Positions 1 to 11,300 of a stretch of 64,000 bases of DNA are shown piece by piece. This stretch comes from Polaribacter filamentus (GTDB taxonomy: Bacteria > Bacteroidota > Bacteroidia > Flavobacteriales > Flavobacteriaceae). A model generated the notes under the pieces. That model worked only from the letters and a program-made list of their open reading frames with translations, searched no databases and was not told the DNA's origin. The position numbers were made by a program, and so were the translations under genes. The stretch spans positions 1,233,001 through 1,297,000 of the forward strand of contig NZ_MQUA01000013.1 in NCBI RefSeq assembly GCF_002943715.1, written 5' to 3'. Each line of letters opens with the position of its first letter. The first letter of the stretch is position 1.

Positions 1-348
1 TTCGAAAGTACCAATTAAAAATCCGTAGAAAGCATTCCCTAAAAAGCCTAGAAAAATTCTATGAGTTCCTAATAAACCATCAATAATTATTTCTAAAACT
101 TCAATATTAATAATAACAAAACCTACATACACAATAATATGTAGAAAACCAGAAAGTGGTCTTTTTACCATTTTGGATTGCCCTAAAGCAATCTTCATCA
201 TATTTTTTAACCGCTCAGGTTTTTTATCTGATCTGTTTACATCTTTTCCTAAATTGATATTTCTAAATAATTTGCGAATATTCATCACAAAAAAACCAAT
301 ACCGGCAATTAATGCCAATGCAAAAAACAGATTTGGTACGTATTCCAT
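1..348 (-). CDS. Membrane-anchored Fe-S oxidoreductase, N-terminal part (cut by window edge)
   Basis: Partial gene whose start is ATG at 348 and whose C-terminal part lies outside the window. The visible 116 residues begin MEYVPNLFFALALIAGIGFF, a first membrane helix, followed by a basic cytoplasmic stretch and a second hydrophobic region containing GFLHIIVYVGFVIINIEVLE. This matches the membrane domain of flavobacterial (Fe-S)-binding, heterodisulfide-reductase-like proteins, which usually sit directly downstream of the MlaD and amidase genes, as here. The cysteine clusters that would prove the assignment are not visible, so the identification rests on the N-terminal helix pattern and gene order. 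Confidence 0.6.
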   Translation of the reverse strand, partial: MEYVPNLFFALALIAGIGFFVMNIRKLFRNINLGKDVNRSDKKPERLKNMMKIALGQSKMVKRPLSGFLHIIVYVGFVIINIEVLEIIIDGLLGTHRIFLGFLGNAFYGFLIGTFE

Positions 349-377
349 AATATCTAATTTGTATTTTAAAACAACTT

Positions 378-1343
378 TTATTGAGTTGTTTTGTTAACTT
401 TATTATTTTCTTCGTTAAATGGTTTTGCCCGTTTTCCAAATAAAGAAAAATGCACAAATCTTTTAGGATTCAACTTCATTTCTTGCAACAACTCTTCTAA
501 TTCTTTAGACATTGTTGCCAAATTATTATACAAAGTTTCGTCATTCACCAGTTTACCAAAAGTTCCTTTTCCTTGATCCATCCCCTCTAATAAAGAATTC
601 ACAGAGGATAAAGTCATTTCTGCTTTCCTTATAATTTCACCAATATTTGAGTTGGCCAAAGTGTCCGTTACTTTAGATAAGTTTGCGGTGATTTTTTTTG
701 TATTCTTTACAGATTCTTTAAAATCTTTAGCACTTCCATCTATCAAAGAATTTACAGAACCTAAAGTTGTTCTAAAATCTACCATTGTAAGTTCTAGTTC
801 ATGAACAGATCTTCTAAGACTCTCAGAAGTTTTTTGGTCTAAAACATGGTTTATCCTTTGAAAAAGTGTGTCTGCACCAACTAGCACTTTTTCAAGTTTA
901 GCTTGAATAGGATCTAATCGCTCACCAATTGATGTAAATAAACTAGACTCTATTTCTCCTTTTAAAAAATCACCAGAAACTGCATTTGCACCTTCATAAC
1001 TAGGAATTATAGCTAAATTTGAACCCGATAACGGGTTTGGTGAATAAATTTTAACAATGCTATTTTTAGAAAATTTAAAGTCGTTGTTCATAGAAAATTT
1101 AACGATTAATTGACCCATTTTTTCAGGACTTTCATTAAAGTCTATATCATCAACTTTCCCTACTTTTAATCCATTTAGAGTTACTAAACTAGACTCTGTT
1201 AAACCGGCTATATTTGGATATTCTACTTGATAAAATCTACTATTTGGCTGAAAAATATCTTGTCCTTTTAGAAAATTAAAACCCCAAATAAATGCGACAA
1301 TAATTACGATCAGGACAACACCTGTTTTTAATTCTTTACTCAT
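378..1343 (-). CDS. MlaD family (MCE domain) lipid-transport protein
   Basis: A 321-residue protein with one N-terminal membrane helix (about residues 8-25) followed by an MCE domain (about 35-120, with the GLTESSLVTLNGLKVGKV stretch) and a long helical C-terminal region. MCE proteins form hexameric rings that carry phospholipids between inner and outer membrane in Gram-negative cells. Starts at ATG 1343, with 54 bases to the amidase gene upstream, so the two are probably cotranscribed. No paired permease or ATPase gene is visible in the window; in Bacteroidota these often lie elsewhere. Confidence 0.85.
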   Translation of the reverse strand: MSKELKTGVVLIVIIVAFIWGFNFLKGQDIFQPNSRFYQVEYPNIAGLTESSLVTLNGLKVGKVDDIDFNESPEKMGQLIVKFSMNNDFKFSKNSIVKIYSPNPLSGSNLAIIPSYEGANAVSGDFLKGEIESSLFTSIGERLDPIQAKLEKVLVGADTLFQRINHVLDQKTSESLRRSVHELELTMVDFRTTLGSVNSLIDGSAKDFKESVKNTKKITANLSKVTDTLANSNIGEIIRKAEMTLSSVNSLLEGMDQGKGTFGKLVNDETLYNNLATMSKELEELLQEMKLNPKRFVHFSLFGKRAKPFNEENNKVNKTTQ

Positions 1344-1397
1344 GAATAGAAATTTAAAAACAAAATTACTGATAATTTTTGATTGAAGCTACCAAAA

Positions 1398-2486
1398 CTA
1401 CTCCATTTTATTAGCCTCGGATATCGAAATTTTTTCTCCATTTTTAAAGGCAACAATAAATGCGGATACAAATCCTTTTTGTTTTGCTGTTTTTAAAGAT
1501 TCTACAACTTCTTTATATTGAGCGGTATTGCCGAAATAGTACTTATAATAAAGACCAACTTCAACTCTTTGAACTTCTTTTAATCCTTTAAAGTTATGAG
1601 ATTCTGTTGAAATTAAATTTCTACCGGATGCAATTTGAACTTTAAATTCAATATCAGTATTAGTTACAAAATCAGATTTAACTTCTTTTGCAGTTACTTT
1701 ACTTCTGCTTGATGCTTTAACTGTATTTAATTTTAAATGATCTACATAACTTTCTATAGCCTGTACAATTGCATTTGCCATCTGTTTTTGTCCGGAGTTA
1801 GAATCTAAAAATGCACCTTCGCTTCTATTCGTTAGAAAACCTAACTCAATTAAAACACTTGGCATAATCGTTTCTCTTAAAACTTGAAAATTGTCTTGTT
1901 TTACTTTTCTGTCTAGTCTTTTTAATTTATTTGCAAAGTTATTTTGAATTATACTTGCTATTTCTAAACTCTTATCTAAATTTTCTTCTTGCAAAAGTGA
2001 CAATCCAATGACAGATTCTGCTGAGTTTGAATCAAAACCTACATACTTTTCTTTGTAATTATCCTCTAAAAGAATAACTGCATTTTCTCTTTTTGCAATT
2101 TCTAAGTTTTTTTTATTTCCTCTTAAACCCAAAACAAAAGTTCCCGCACCATATGCACTTGATGTGTGAGAATCGCAATGAATAGAGACAAACAAATCTG
2201 CCTTTGCAGTATTTGCAATGTCACCTCTTTTCCAAAGATCTATAAAAACATCCTCATCTCTTGTGTATAAAACCTTAATATAAGCATGCTTTTCTAAATC
2301 TTCACCAATAATTCGTGCTACTTTTAAAGCAATATCTTTTTCCTTAAAACCGTTACCTAGGTTTCCAGGGTCTTTTCCTCCATGACCCGCATCTAAAACA
2401 ATAGTGTAGCTTTTTTGAGCAAAAATAAATGTTGATGAAGCAACTAAAAATGTGGCGATAATTAAAATATTAAACAGCTTTTTCAA
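1398..2486 (-). CDS. N-acetylmuramoyl-L-alanine amidase (Amidase_3)
   Basis: A 362-residue exported enzyme that cleaves the amide bond between muramic acid and the stem peptide in peptidoglycan. A signal peptide (residues 1-23, ending IFAQ) precedes the zinc amidase domain: LDAGHGGKDPGN (zinc His35), Glu49 in GFKEKDIAL, SIHCDSH (His103) and the C-terminal VLIELGFLTN with the catalytic Glu. The last 80 residues (IEFKVQIASGRN, then GLYYKYYFG) resemble a SPOR-type peptidoglycan-binding fold. The start is TTG; no in-frame ATG lies upstream. The gene is divergent from the LptD-like gene across about 127 bases. Confidence 0.9.
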   Translation of the reverse strand: MKKLFNILIIATFLVASSTFIFAQKSYTIVLDAGHGGKDPGNLGNGFKEKDIALKVARIIGEDLEKHAYIKVLYTRDEDVFIDLWKRGDIANTAKADLFVSIHCDSHTSSAYGAGTFVLGLRGNKKNLEIAKRENAVILLEDNYKEKYVGFDSNSAESVIGLSLLQEENLDKSLEIASIIQNNFANKLKRLDRKVKQDNFQVLRETIMPSVLIELGFLTNRSEGAFLDSNSGQKQMANAIVQAIESYVDHLKLNTVKASSRSKVTAKEVKSDFVTNTDIEFKVQIASGRNLISTESHNFKGLKEVQRVEVGLYYKYYFGNTAQYKEVVESLKTAKQKGFVSAFIVAFKNGEKISISEANKME

Positions 2487-2613
2487 TTTGATAATAAATT
2501 TATGGATTTGTAAAAATACATCGATAAAATTTAACTAATTTTGACAACATTAATTTGGTGTTCCAATTATTGGGACATACTTTTACTTTCATACAAAAAT
2601 AGTATTTTAAGCA

Positions 2614-5295
2614 TTGCAAACAAACCTATCATACATTCTTTTATTTTGCTGCTTCTTTTTTATAAAGATAAGTGTTGCTCAGGATATTAAGTCTGCTCAA
2701 AAAACAGAAATTCCTTTAATTAAAAAGGATACGATGCTTTTAAAGAAAAAAGATTCTTTATTTAGCACAAAAATAGACAGTCTACTTTCCAAAAAGAACG
2801 ATACAATTTCTAATGATTCTTTAAAACCTAAAGAAACTCTCGAAGACATTATAGTTCATATCGCTAAAGAGTATACCATACAAAATGCAAAAGATAAAAC
2901 GGTAACGCTGTATGATGAAGCTAATATAACCTACACTGATATTGATCTAAAAGCCGGAATTATAGTCATTGATTACAAAAAAAACTCACTTTTTGCAAAA
3001 GGAATTAAAGATAGCACAGGCTATGTTCAAAGGCCTGTTTTTAAGCAGGGTGGCCAAGAATCTGAACAAGATTCTATCATTTATAATTTTAAAAGTAAAC
3101 GTGCATTAATTTATGGTTTAAAAACCAAACAAGGCGAAATGTTTACCTATGGTGAAAAAACAAAACGTGTAAATGATTCAACCGTTTATATTAGAAAAAT
3201 ACGATTTACAACTTCAGATAAAGAAATACCTGATTATTATATTTCTACGGATAAAGCAAAATTAGTTCCTGGAAAGAAAATTATTGTTGGTATTAGCAAT
3301 CTTGTATTGGCGGATGTACCCACACCCTTATTTTTACCTTTTGCATATTTCCCGATGACAGAAACCAGCGTTTCTGGGTTTCTAATTCCTGCTTTTGATA
3401 CTGGGAGTAGTAATAGAGGAATTGGTTTTCAAAATGGTGGCTATTATTTTGCTTTAAGCGATTATGCAGATTTAACCGTTTTAGGCGATGTCTATTCCAA
3501 TGGAAGTTGGGGTACAAGAGTTTCATCAAACTATAGAAAACGCTACAGATTTAATGGGCTTTTTAGTTTTAATTTTGAAAATATTATCAACGGAATTCGT
3601 GGTTTTGATGATTATAGTAAGGCCAATAACTTTAATGTTCGATGGTCTCATAGTCAAGATGCGAAAGCAAGCCCTAATTCAAGATTTACAGCTTCCGTAA
3701 ATTTAGGAAGTAGCCGTTTTTTTAGAGAATCTTTAAATCAATTTAATGTTTCTCAAACCCAAAACAACACCTTAAACTCCTCCATAAATTATAGTAAAAC
3801 TTTTGTTGATACTCCTTTTAATATGGCGGTAACGGCATCTCATCAACAAAACACAAACACAGAAAGTATTTCAATGACTTTGCCGTCATTAACAGTAAAT
3901 ATGAATAGAATTTATCCTTTTACTGGCAAAGATGGCGTTAAAAAGAACCCAATTCAAAAATTAGGATTTAATTACAATATGCAAGGTCAGTATTTAATTA
4001 ACACTACAGATGATGAATTTTTTACCAGTAAAATGTTTAAATCAGCAAGATCTGGTGTGCAGCACAAAACAGGTACAAATACAAATATTAAGGCATTTAA
4101 ATATTTTACATTATCACCAAGTGCAAATTATGAAGAAACTTGGCAGTTTGATTATATTAACAAAGAATATGATAGTATCGACAAGGTGGTTGTAACGAAT
4201 ACTTTAAGGGGTTTTAAAACCTTTCGAGAGTATAATATGGGTGTTGGTTTCTCTACAAATATTTACGGAACCTTCAACTTTAAAAAAGGACGATTAAAAG
4301 CAATTAGACATACTTTTAGGCCAACAGTTTCTTATTCTTACAGACCTGATTTTAAAGATAAATATATTAAAGAAGTACAACAAAGTGCACTTTCTACAGA
4401 TTTATTACCCTATACAGTTTTTGATCAAGGTATTTATGGTGCACCTTCTCCTGGATTAAGCAATTCTATTGGTATTTCTTTAAACAATGTTTTAGAAGCA
4501 AAAGTTGCACCTAAAGATCCTGATAGTGATGAGGAAGATGAAAAAATTACGCTCTTAAATAACTTAAACTTTAGTTCGTCTTACAACATAGCTGCGGATA
4601 GTTTACGTTGGTCTCCCGTTAGTTTTTCTGCCGGAACACGCTTATTTAAAGACAAATTAGCGTTGAATTTTAATGGCTCTTTAGATCCGTATCAGGTAAA
4701 TGCTAAAGGTCGAAATATTAATAAATTTAATCCGAATATTTTTAGACTACAAAGCGCGAATTTAACGGCAAACTACTCTATTTCTAGTGCTGATTTTGAT
4801 AAGAGTAAAAAGGGTGATCAGAAAGACAATAAAAACGGAAATGGCGCGAATAATCCTACAGATACGATGGGCGCGAATATTGACCCTACGAACAATCAAG
4901 GAAGAAGAGAAAACAACGATAAAAATAAAACTTCAAAAACCGAACTGTATCAATCAAAAATTCCTTGGACAATTAATTTAGTGTATTCTGCTAATTATAG
5001 TAACAATGGCGTTGTGCCCGGAAATGTTGGAGTGCATACGGTAGGTTTTAGTGGGGATTTAGAATTATCGCCAAAATGGAAAGTTGGGTATTCTTCTGGG
5101 TATGATGTTAAAAACGGTGCGTTTTCTTTCTCAAGATTTAACTTTTCTAGAGATTTAGATAGCTGGCAATTCAATTTTAATTGGGTTCCCTTCGGATCAA
5201 TTTCATCTTACACTTTCTTTATTGGTGTAAAATCTTCTACTTTATCAGATTTAAAATGGGATAAAAACAAACCGCCAGATAGAAGACTTTTTTAA
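2614..5295 (+). CDS. LptD-like outer-membrane LPS assembly protein
   Basis: An 893-residue outer-membrane barrel protein with an N-terminal signal sequence (to about residue 22, ending SVAQ), an OstA-like beta-jellyroll region at about 80-230 (DEANITYTDIDLKAGIIVIDYKK, then PLFLPFAYFPMTET) and a long barrel region. The Bacteroidota version of LptD inserts LPS into the outer leaflet. The start appears to be TTG at 2614; a TAATTTTG box at 2536-2543 fits the flavobacterial -7 element although its TTG partner is 25 bases upstream, longer than usual. A Lys/Asn/Asp-rich insert at about 730-775 (KGDQKDNKNGNG) looks like a surface loop. Confidence 0.88.
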   Translation: MQTNLSYILLFCCFFFIKISVAQDIKSAQKTEIPLIKKDTMLLKKKDSLFSTKIDSLLSKKNDTISNDSLKPKETLEDIIVHIAKEYTIQNAKDKTVTLYDEANITYTDIDLKAGIIVIDYKKNSLFAKGIKDSTGYVQRPVFKQGGQESEQDSIIYNFKSKRALIYGLKTKQGEMFTYGEKTKRVNDSTVYIRKIRFTTSDKEIPDYYISTDKAKLVPGKKIIVGISNLVLADVPTPLFLPFAYFPMTETSVSGFLIPAFDTGSSNRGIGFQNGGYYFALSDYADLTVLGDVYSNGSWGTRVSSNYRKRYRFNGLFSFNFENIINGIRGFDDYSKANNFNVRWSHSQDAKASPNSRFTASVNLGSSRFFRESLNQFNVSQTQNNTLNSSINYSKTFVDTPFNMAVTASHQQNTNTESISMTLPSLTVNMNRIYPFTGKDGVKKNPIQKLGFNYNMQGQYLINTTDDEFFTSKMFKSARSGVQHKTGTNTNIKAFKYFTLSPSANYEETWQFDYINKEYDSIDKVVVTNTLRGFKTFREYNMGVGFSTNIYGTFNFKKGRLKAIRHTFRPTVSYSYRPDFKDKYIKEVQQSALSTDLLPYTVFDQGIYGAPSPGLSNSIGISLNNVLEAKVAPKDPDSDEEDEKITLLNNLNFSSSYNIAADSLRWSPVSFSAGTRLFKDKLALNFNGSLDPYQVNAKGRNINKFNPNIFRLQSANLTANYSISSADFDKSKKGDQKDNKNGNGANNPTDTMGANIDPTNNQGRRENNDKNKTSKTELYQSKIPWTINLVYSANYSNNGVVPGNVGVHTVGFSGDLELSPKWKVGYSSGYDVKNGAFSFSRFNFSRDLDSWQFNFNWVPFGSISSYTFFIGVKSSTLSDLKWDKNKPPDRRLF

Positions 5296-5307
5296 CTGTT
5301 AGATTTT

Positions 5308-5328
5308 GGTTTTTGGTTTTTGGTTTTT
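5308..5328. repeat. Three tandem GGTTTTT heptamers
   Basis: Three perfect copies of GGTTTTT follow the LptD stop codon. Similar three-copy heptamers occur at 21109 and 51810, and a five-copy octamer at 51900, all just after gene ends. Confidence 0.8.
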
Positions 5329-5422
5329 AAAAATGAAGAATTTGAAGACTAGCATTTACATCCATCGTTATAACTTATGACCCTTGCGTCTTGAACCTGT
5401 GAAACTTTGAAACATAAATAAA

Positions 5423-5803
5423 ATGAAGAAAATAATAACAACTACAAAAGCACCTGCTCCAATCGGACCGTATAATCAAGCAATTTTAAGCGGAAACACA
5501 TTATATACTTCTGGTCAAATTGCAATAAACCCTGAAACTGGAGCGCTGGTTTTAGATACAATACAAGCAGAAACCACGCAAGTAATGAACAACATGAAAG
5601 AAGTATTAGCCGCTGCTGATATGACGTTTGAAAATGTTGTAAAAGCTTCAATTTTTATTTCTGATATGAATCAGTTTGCTGACATAAATAAAGTATACGG
5701 TAGTTACTTTAATGAAGAAACTGCGCCGGCAAGAGAAACTGTAGAAGTTGCAAATCTTCCAAAATTTGTAAATGTAGAAATTAGTATGATTGCCGTGAAG
5801 TAG
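5423..5803 (+). CDS. ridA: RidA family enamine/imine deaminase
   Basis: A 126-residue protein that hydrolyses reactive 2-aminoacrylate and related enamines released by PLP enzymes, protecting metabolism. The sequence is full length for YjgF/YER057c/UK114 proteins: APIGPYNQA near the N-terminus, SGQIAINPETG in the middle, catalytic Arg104 in PARETVEV and a C-terminal VEISMIAVK. The start is ATG 5423, about 130 bases after the LptD-like gene. That spacer holds the GGTTTTT heptamers and a GTGAAACTTTGAAAC stretch resembling the octamer repeat at 51900. Confidence 0.95.
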   Translation: MKKIITTTKAPAPIGPYNQAILSGNTLYTSGQIAINPETGALVLDTIQAETTQVMNNMKEVLAAADMTFENVVKASIFISDMNQFADINKVYGSYFNEETAPARETVEVANLPKFVNVEISMIAVK

Positions 5804-6091
5804 CATTCAGTGTGCAATATTTAGTAAGTAATATGTACTATCTGTTATACATTATTTAATGAGCCATCTGCAGTATTAAATAATCAACATGAAGCATTTT
5901 GTATTCAGTTCGTAATCCAAAATACACAATACACATTATAAGGTATTGAATATACAATATCAAGTATTCAACACGAAACATTGAGCATGCAGTATACTGT
6001 TTTCGAAAATTAAAAAAATCTTGGATAATCACAGTAAAAACTCCGTGTTTTATTCTCTAGTTTCTTTTCTCTTTTCTCTACAAGACATAAA
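5804..6091. other. Long AT-rich spacer without a recognisable gene
   Basis: About 290 bases between ridA and the terminator of gap. Both strands are broken by frequent stops. The sequence repeats short themes such as AGTAT, CAGTATAC and ATACACAATAC, as seen in other flavobacterial intergenic spacers. I see no promoter, RNA gene or conserved reading frame in it. Confidence 0.6.
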
Positions 6092-6123
6092 AAAACCTGA
6101 CAGCTTTTCAACTATCAGGTTTT
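6092..6123. terminator. Bidirectional hairpin terminator between ridA and gap
   Basis: A 9-bp perfect stem, AAAACCTGA paired with TCAGGTTTT, with A- and T-runs at its outer edges, so it could end transcription from either convergent gene. Confidence 0.75.
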
Positions 6124-6146
6124 ACTTTATATGAAATTTACTTCTA

Positions 6147-8152
<2,006 letters not shown>

Positions 8153-8312
8153 ATTCTAACAGCACAAAATTACTTCTTTTTAATGATTAAAAATAAAAAG
8201 ATTACGAAATCGTTTTAGTCTAAAAGCCTTATTTTAAAAGGAATTTGAGTTAATAGCTCTCAAACTTTTTCGCATTCTTACTTCAGTAATTTTAAAAATA
8301 TAATCTTTAAAA

Positions 8313-11300
8313 TTAATTACCTTCAAAATTTATTAATTCGGGTTTATTGATTTTTAAAGTATCCTTTTCGATCACTTTTTTACGTTTCTTTATGACTTTA
8401 CTTTTAAAATGTGATTTCATAAATAAATCTGCTAATTTATTGAAGTTCACTTGGTACGATAATCCTACACCTTGTGTATACCCTTCTTCTTCTGTAGAAT
8501 ATTGAATCTCATTTTGACGGTTAAAAATAGTCCCTCTAAAATTACCTTGTTTATTTAATAAAACTTCAACCTTTACTTCCCCAATAACACTAGATTGAGT
8601 TTGTGCACCGACAGGGACACCAACTTTACCATTAATAATTATTCTGTCACTCACTTGTGTGCTTACAGATAAATCTACTTGATTATCAATATTTAATCGA
8701 TCAATATCATTTCCTCTTTCTCCTTGCTGATAATCAAATCCCAATTGAAACTTACTTTCTGGGCTATTTAATAAACTAGAAAAAGCTGCTGAAATTGCAC
8801 TAGAAGCAGTGTTTGTAAGTGTATTATTTACATCAAAATTAATCTTATCTGGATTTCTAAATGTACCAAAAGCCAATAATGAAATAAATTGTGTTGTTTT
8901 CTCATTTATGTTATTGTCATTCAAAATAAACTCCAACTCACTTGCAATCGTTGGATCTACGTTTGTTAATTGAATATCTAATTCTTGTTTAGAACTAAAT
9001 AAACCACCCGAAATTCTTGTAACTAAATCAATTTGTTCTTTTCTGTTAGAATTAAAATTCTCTAGTAAAACTGCCGGATTTGCTTTCGCTTTATAAATTG
9101 CAGTTACATCTAAATTGGCTTCGTAAGGGTTTCCACTCCAAGAAACTGTACCTCCTTTTTGTATTAAAAAAGGTTTACTAATAAAACCTCCATATTTAAA
9201 ATCATATACACCACTATCTATGGTATAATCTCCAAACATGTTAAATTTACCTCTGGTATCAATTCTAATTTGAAGATTTCCTTGGCCTCTACCCGTTAAT
9301 TGACTTCCATTTATTTCATCAATAACCACTTGTGCTTCCGCATCTTTTGTTACTTCAATATCTATGTTTAAAGACAACCCTTTAACCGCCTCTTGTGCTA
9401 ATTTTCTTTGTCTATCTTCTACTTTAATTTCATCAGATTTAAAATGAATTAACTTAAAATTATCTACAGTTTCAATATCTTTTAAAGGAACCACGAATTT
9501 AGTACCTGCTTTAGTTTTAGCATTTACATCTATAGTTAACTGATCTGTCAAACCCGTAATTTTTGCATTTCCATCCATAAAAGCAGTACCATAATACACA
9601 GCCTCTTCGGTGTTTTTTGTGTCTAAAACTAATAAATTATTAGTATCAACTTCTAATTCTAAAACCCATTTATCAAAATTTTGATGAGAGATTTCTCCTA
9701 ATAATTTACCTCTCGTTTTATATCTTGTATCTAGTAATTTAATATCATCTAAATTAAATGATTGTTGAAATAATGAAATGGTCGATTCCCCTTCAAAATC
9801 ATAATCTACATTTAAATAAGGGAATTTTAAACCTGCATTTTTAAGGTATAAAGTTCCATCCATATCCGGATTTCCTAAAAATCCACTTAAATTAAACTTC
9901 CCAGAAACACTGCCTCTTAAAGAAGATATTACATCTTGCCCCAAAGGACTAAAAGCTTCTAAATCATAGTCTTCTAAAAAAACTTCTAAATCTATTATTG
10001 GTCTTAAATTAGAAAAATCAACAGAACCTATTGCCGCAATACTTTTTACGTTTTCATTATCTATTGATAAATCTACAGTATATTTTTCGTAAGAATTATC
10101 TCCACTAATATTTATTGCTAAATCTCCTTGTTTAAATTTATTAACTTGAAAATCTTTGATTACAAGCACCGCTTCCGGACTATAAACATTCCCTTTTTGT
10201 ATAAAATCTAGATTCCCAGAAACTCGACCTCGCAAAGATAAACTGTCTATTTCTGGCAGAAAACTTTGCAATTTAACATTGGTAAAATCCGCTAGTAATG
10301 TTTTTTCAGAATCGCCTTTTAGGTTTCCAGTAAACTCAATTTTTTGGAATCCAGAAACGAATTCAAACTGACTAAAATTAAATTCTTCATTCTTTAAATC
10401 GAAGGTGATTTTATCGGTATTTTTTTCATTCGGATTAATATCCCAAGCAGTGTCTTTAAAAACAAAAGTTGATTTTTCAAAACCAATTACAGATTTGGTT
10501 TCTTTGTTTATCGTGTAATAAAAATCTAAATTGAAATTTTCATTCTTATTGATGCCTCCATTAAACTCTGATTTAAAAAAAAGCGTGTCATTTTGCGTTA
10601 AATTCAGCAAGTTTAATTTAGAAATATTGTAATATTTTGTATTTACTTCGGATGCCGTAATATGAGAATTATACAAAGGATTTTGATTATCTGTCCTTAA
10701 CAGAATATCCTTTAGTTCGTTACCATACGCATCAATTCTTAGCGATGAAAGCGTAAGTTTTAATAGATTTTTGTCAGATTCTATTTTGCCTTTAATCTTC
10801 GTATTATCATCAATAAAAATTTCTGGAAAAAACACATTTACAATTTGATTGTATAAGGTGAAATTAAAATCTAAAAACTGATTTGGTGCAACTTTATAGG
10901 GTTTATAATTGGTGTAAATACTACCCAAAGCATTTTGAGCTAACATAGAAACTTCAGAGAAAATAAATTTACCTGTTAAATAACCATTGGCAATATCTTT
11001 AGATTCTAAATCAATTCTTTTAATACTTTCTTTTACTGTGGATAAAATTTTAAACTCTTCAAAACGATATTCTTTTTTTTGATTGGTATAAAAAACATTT
11101 TTAAAAATTGCTTGACCAACAATATCATCAAAAGTATTCCCTTCAATATCTAGTTCAATAATTCCCTTCAATTCAGCAATGCTATCTCTTACAAAAAGGT
11201 TGGTTTTTTTTAAATTTAAATAGCTAATATTTGTTTTGAAATCGAACTTTCTTACCTCAGATGATAAATCTGCCAAACCATTAAAATTCATTTTAAAATT

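Noticed and set aside
5804..6060. tRNA or small RNA gene
   Set aside because: No acceptor stem, no T-loop consensus and no hairpin of note; AT-rich spacer only.
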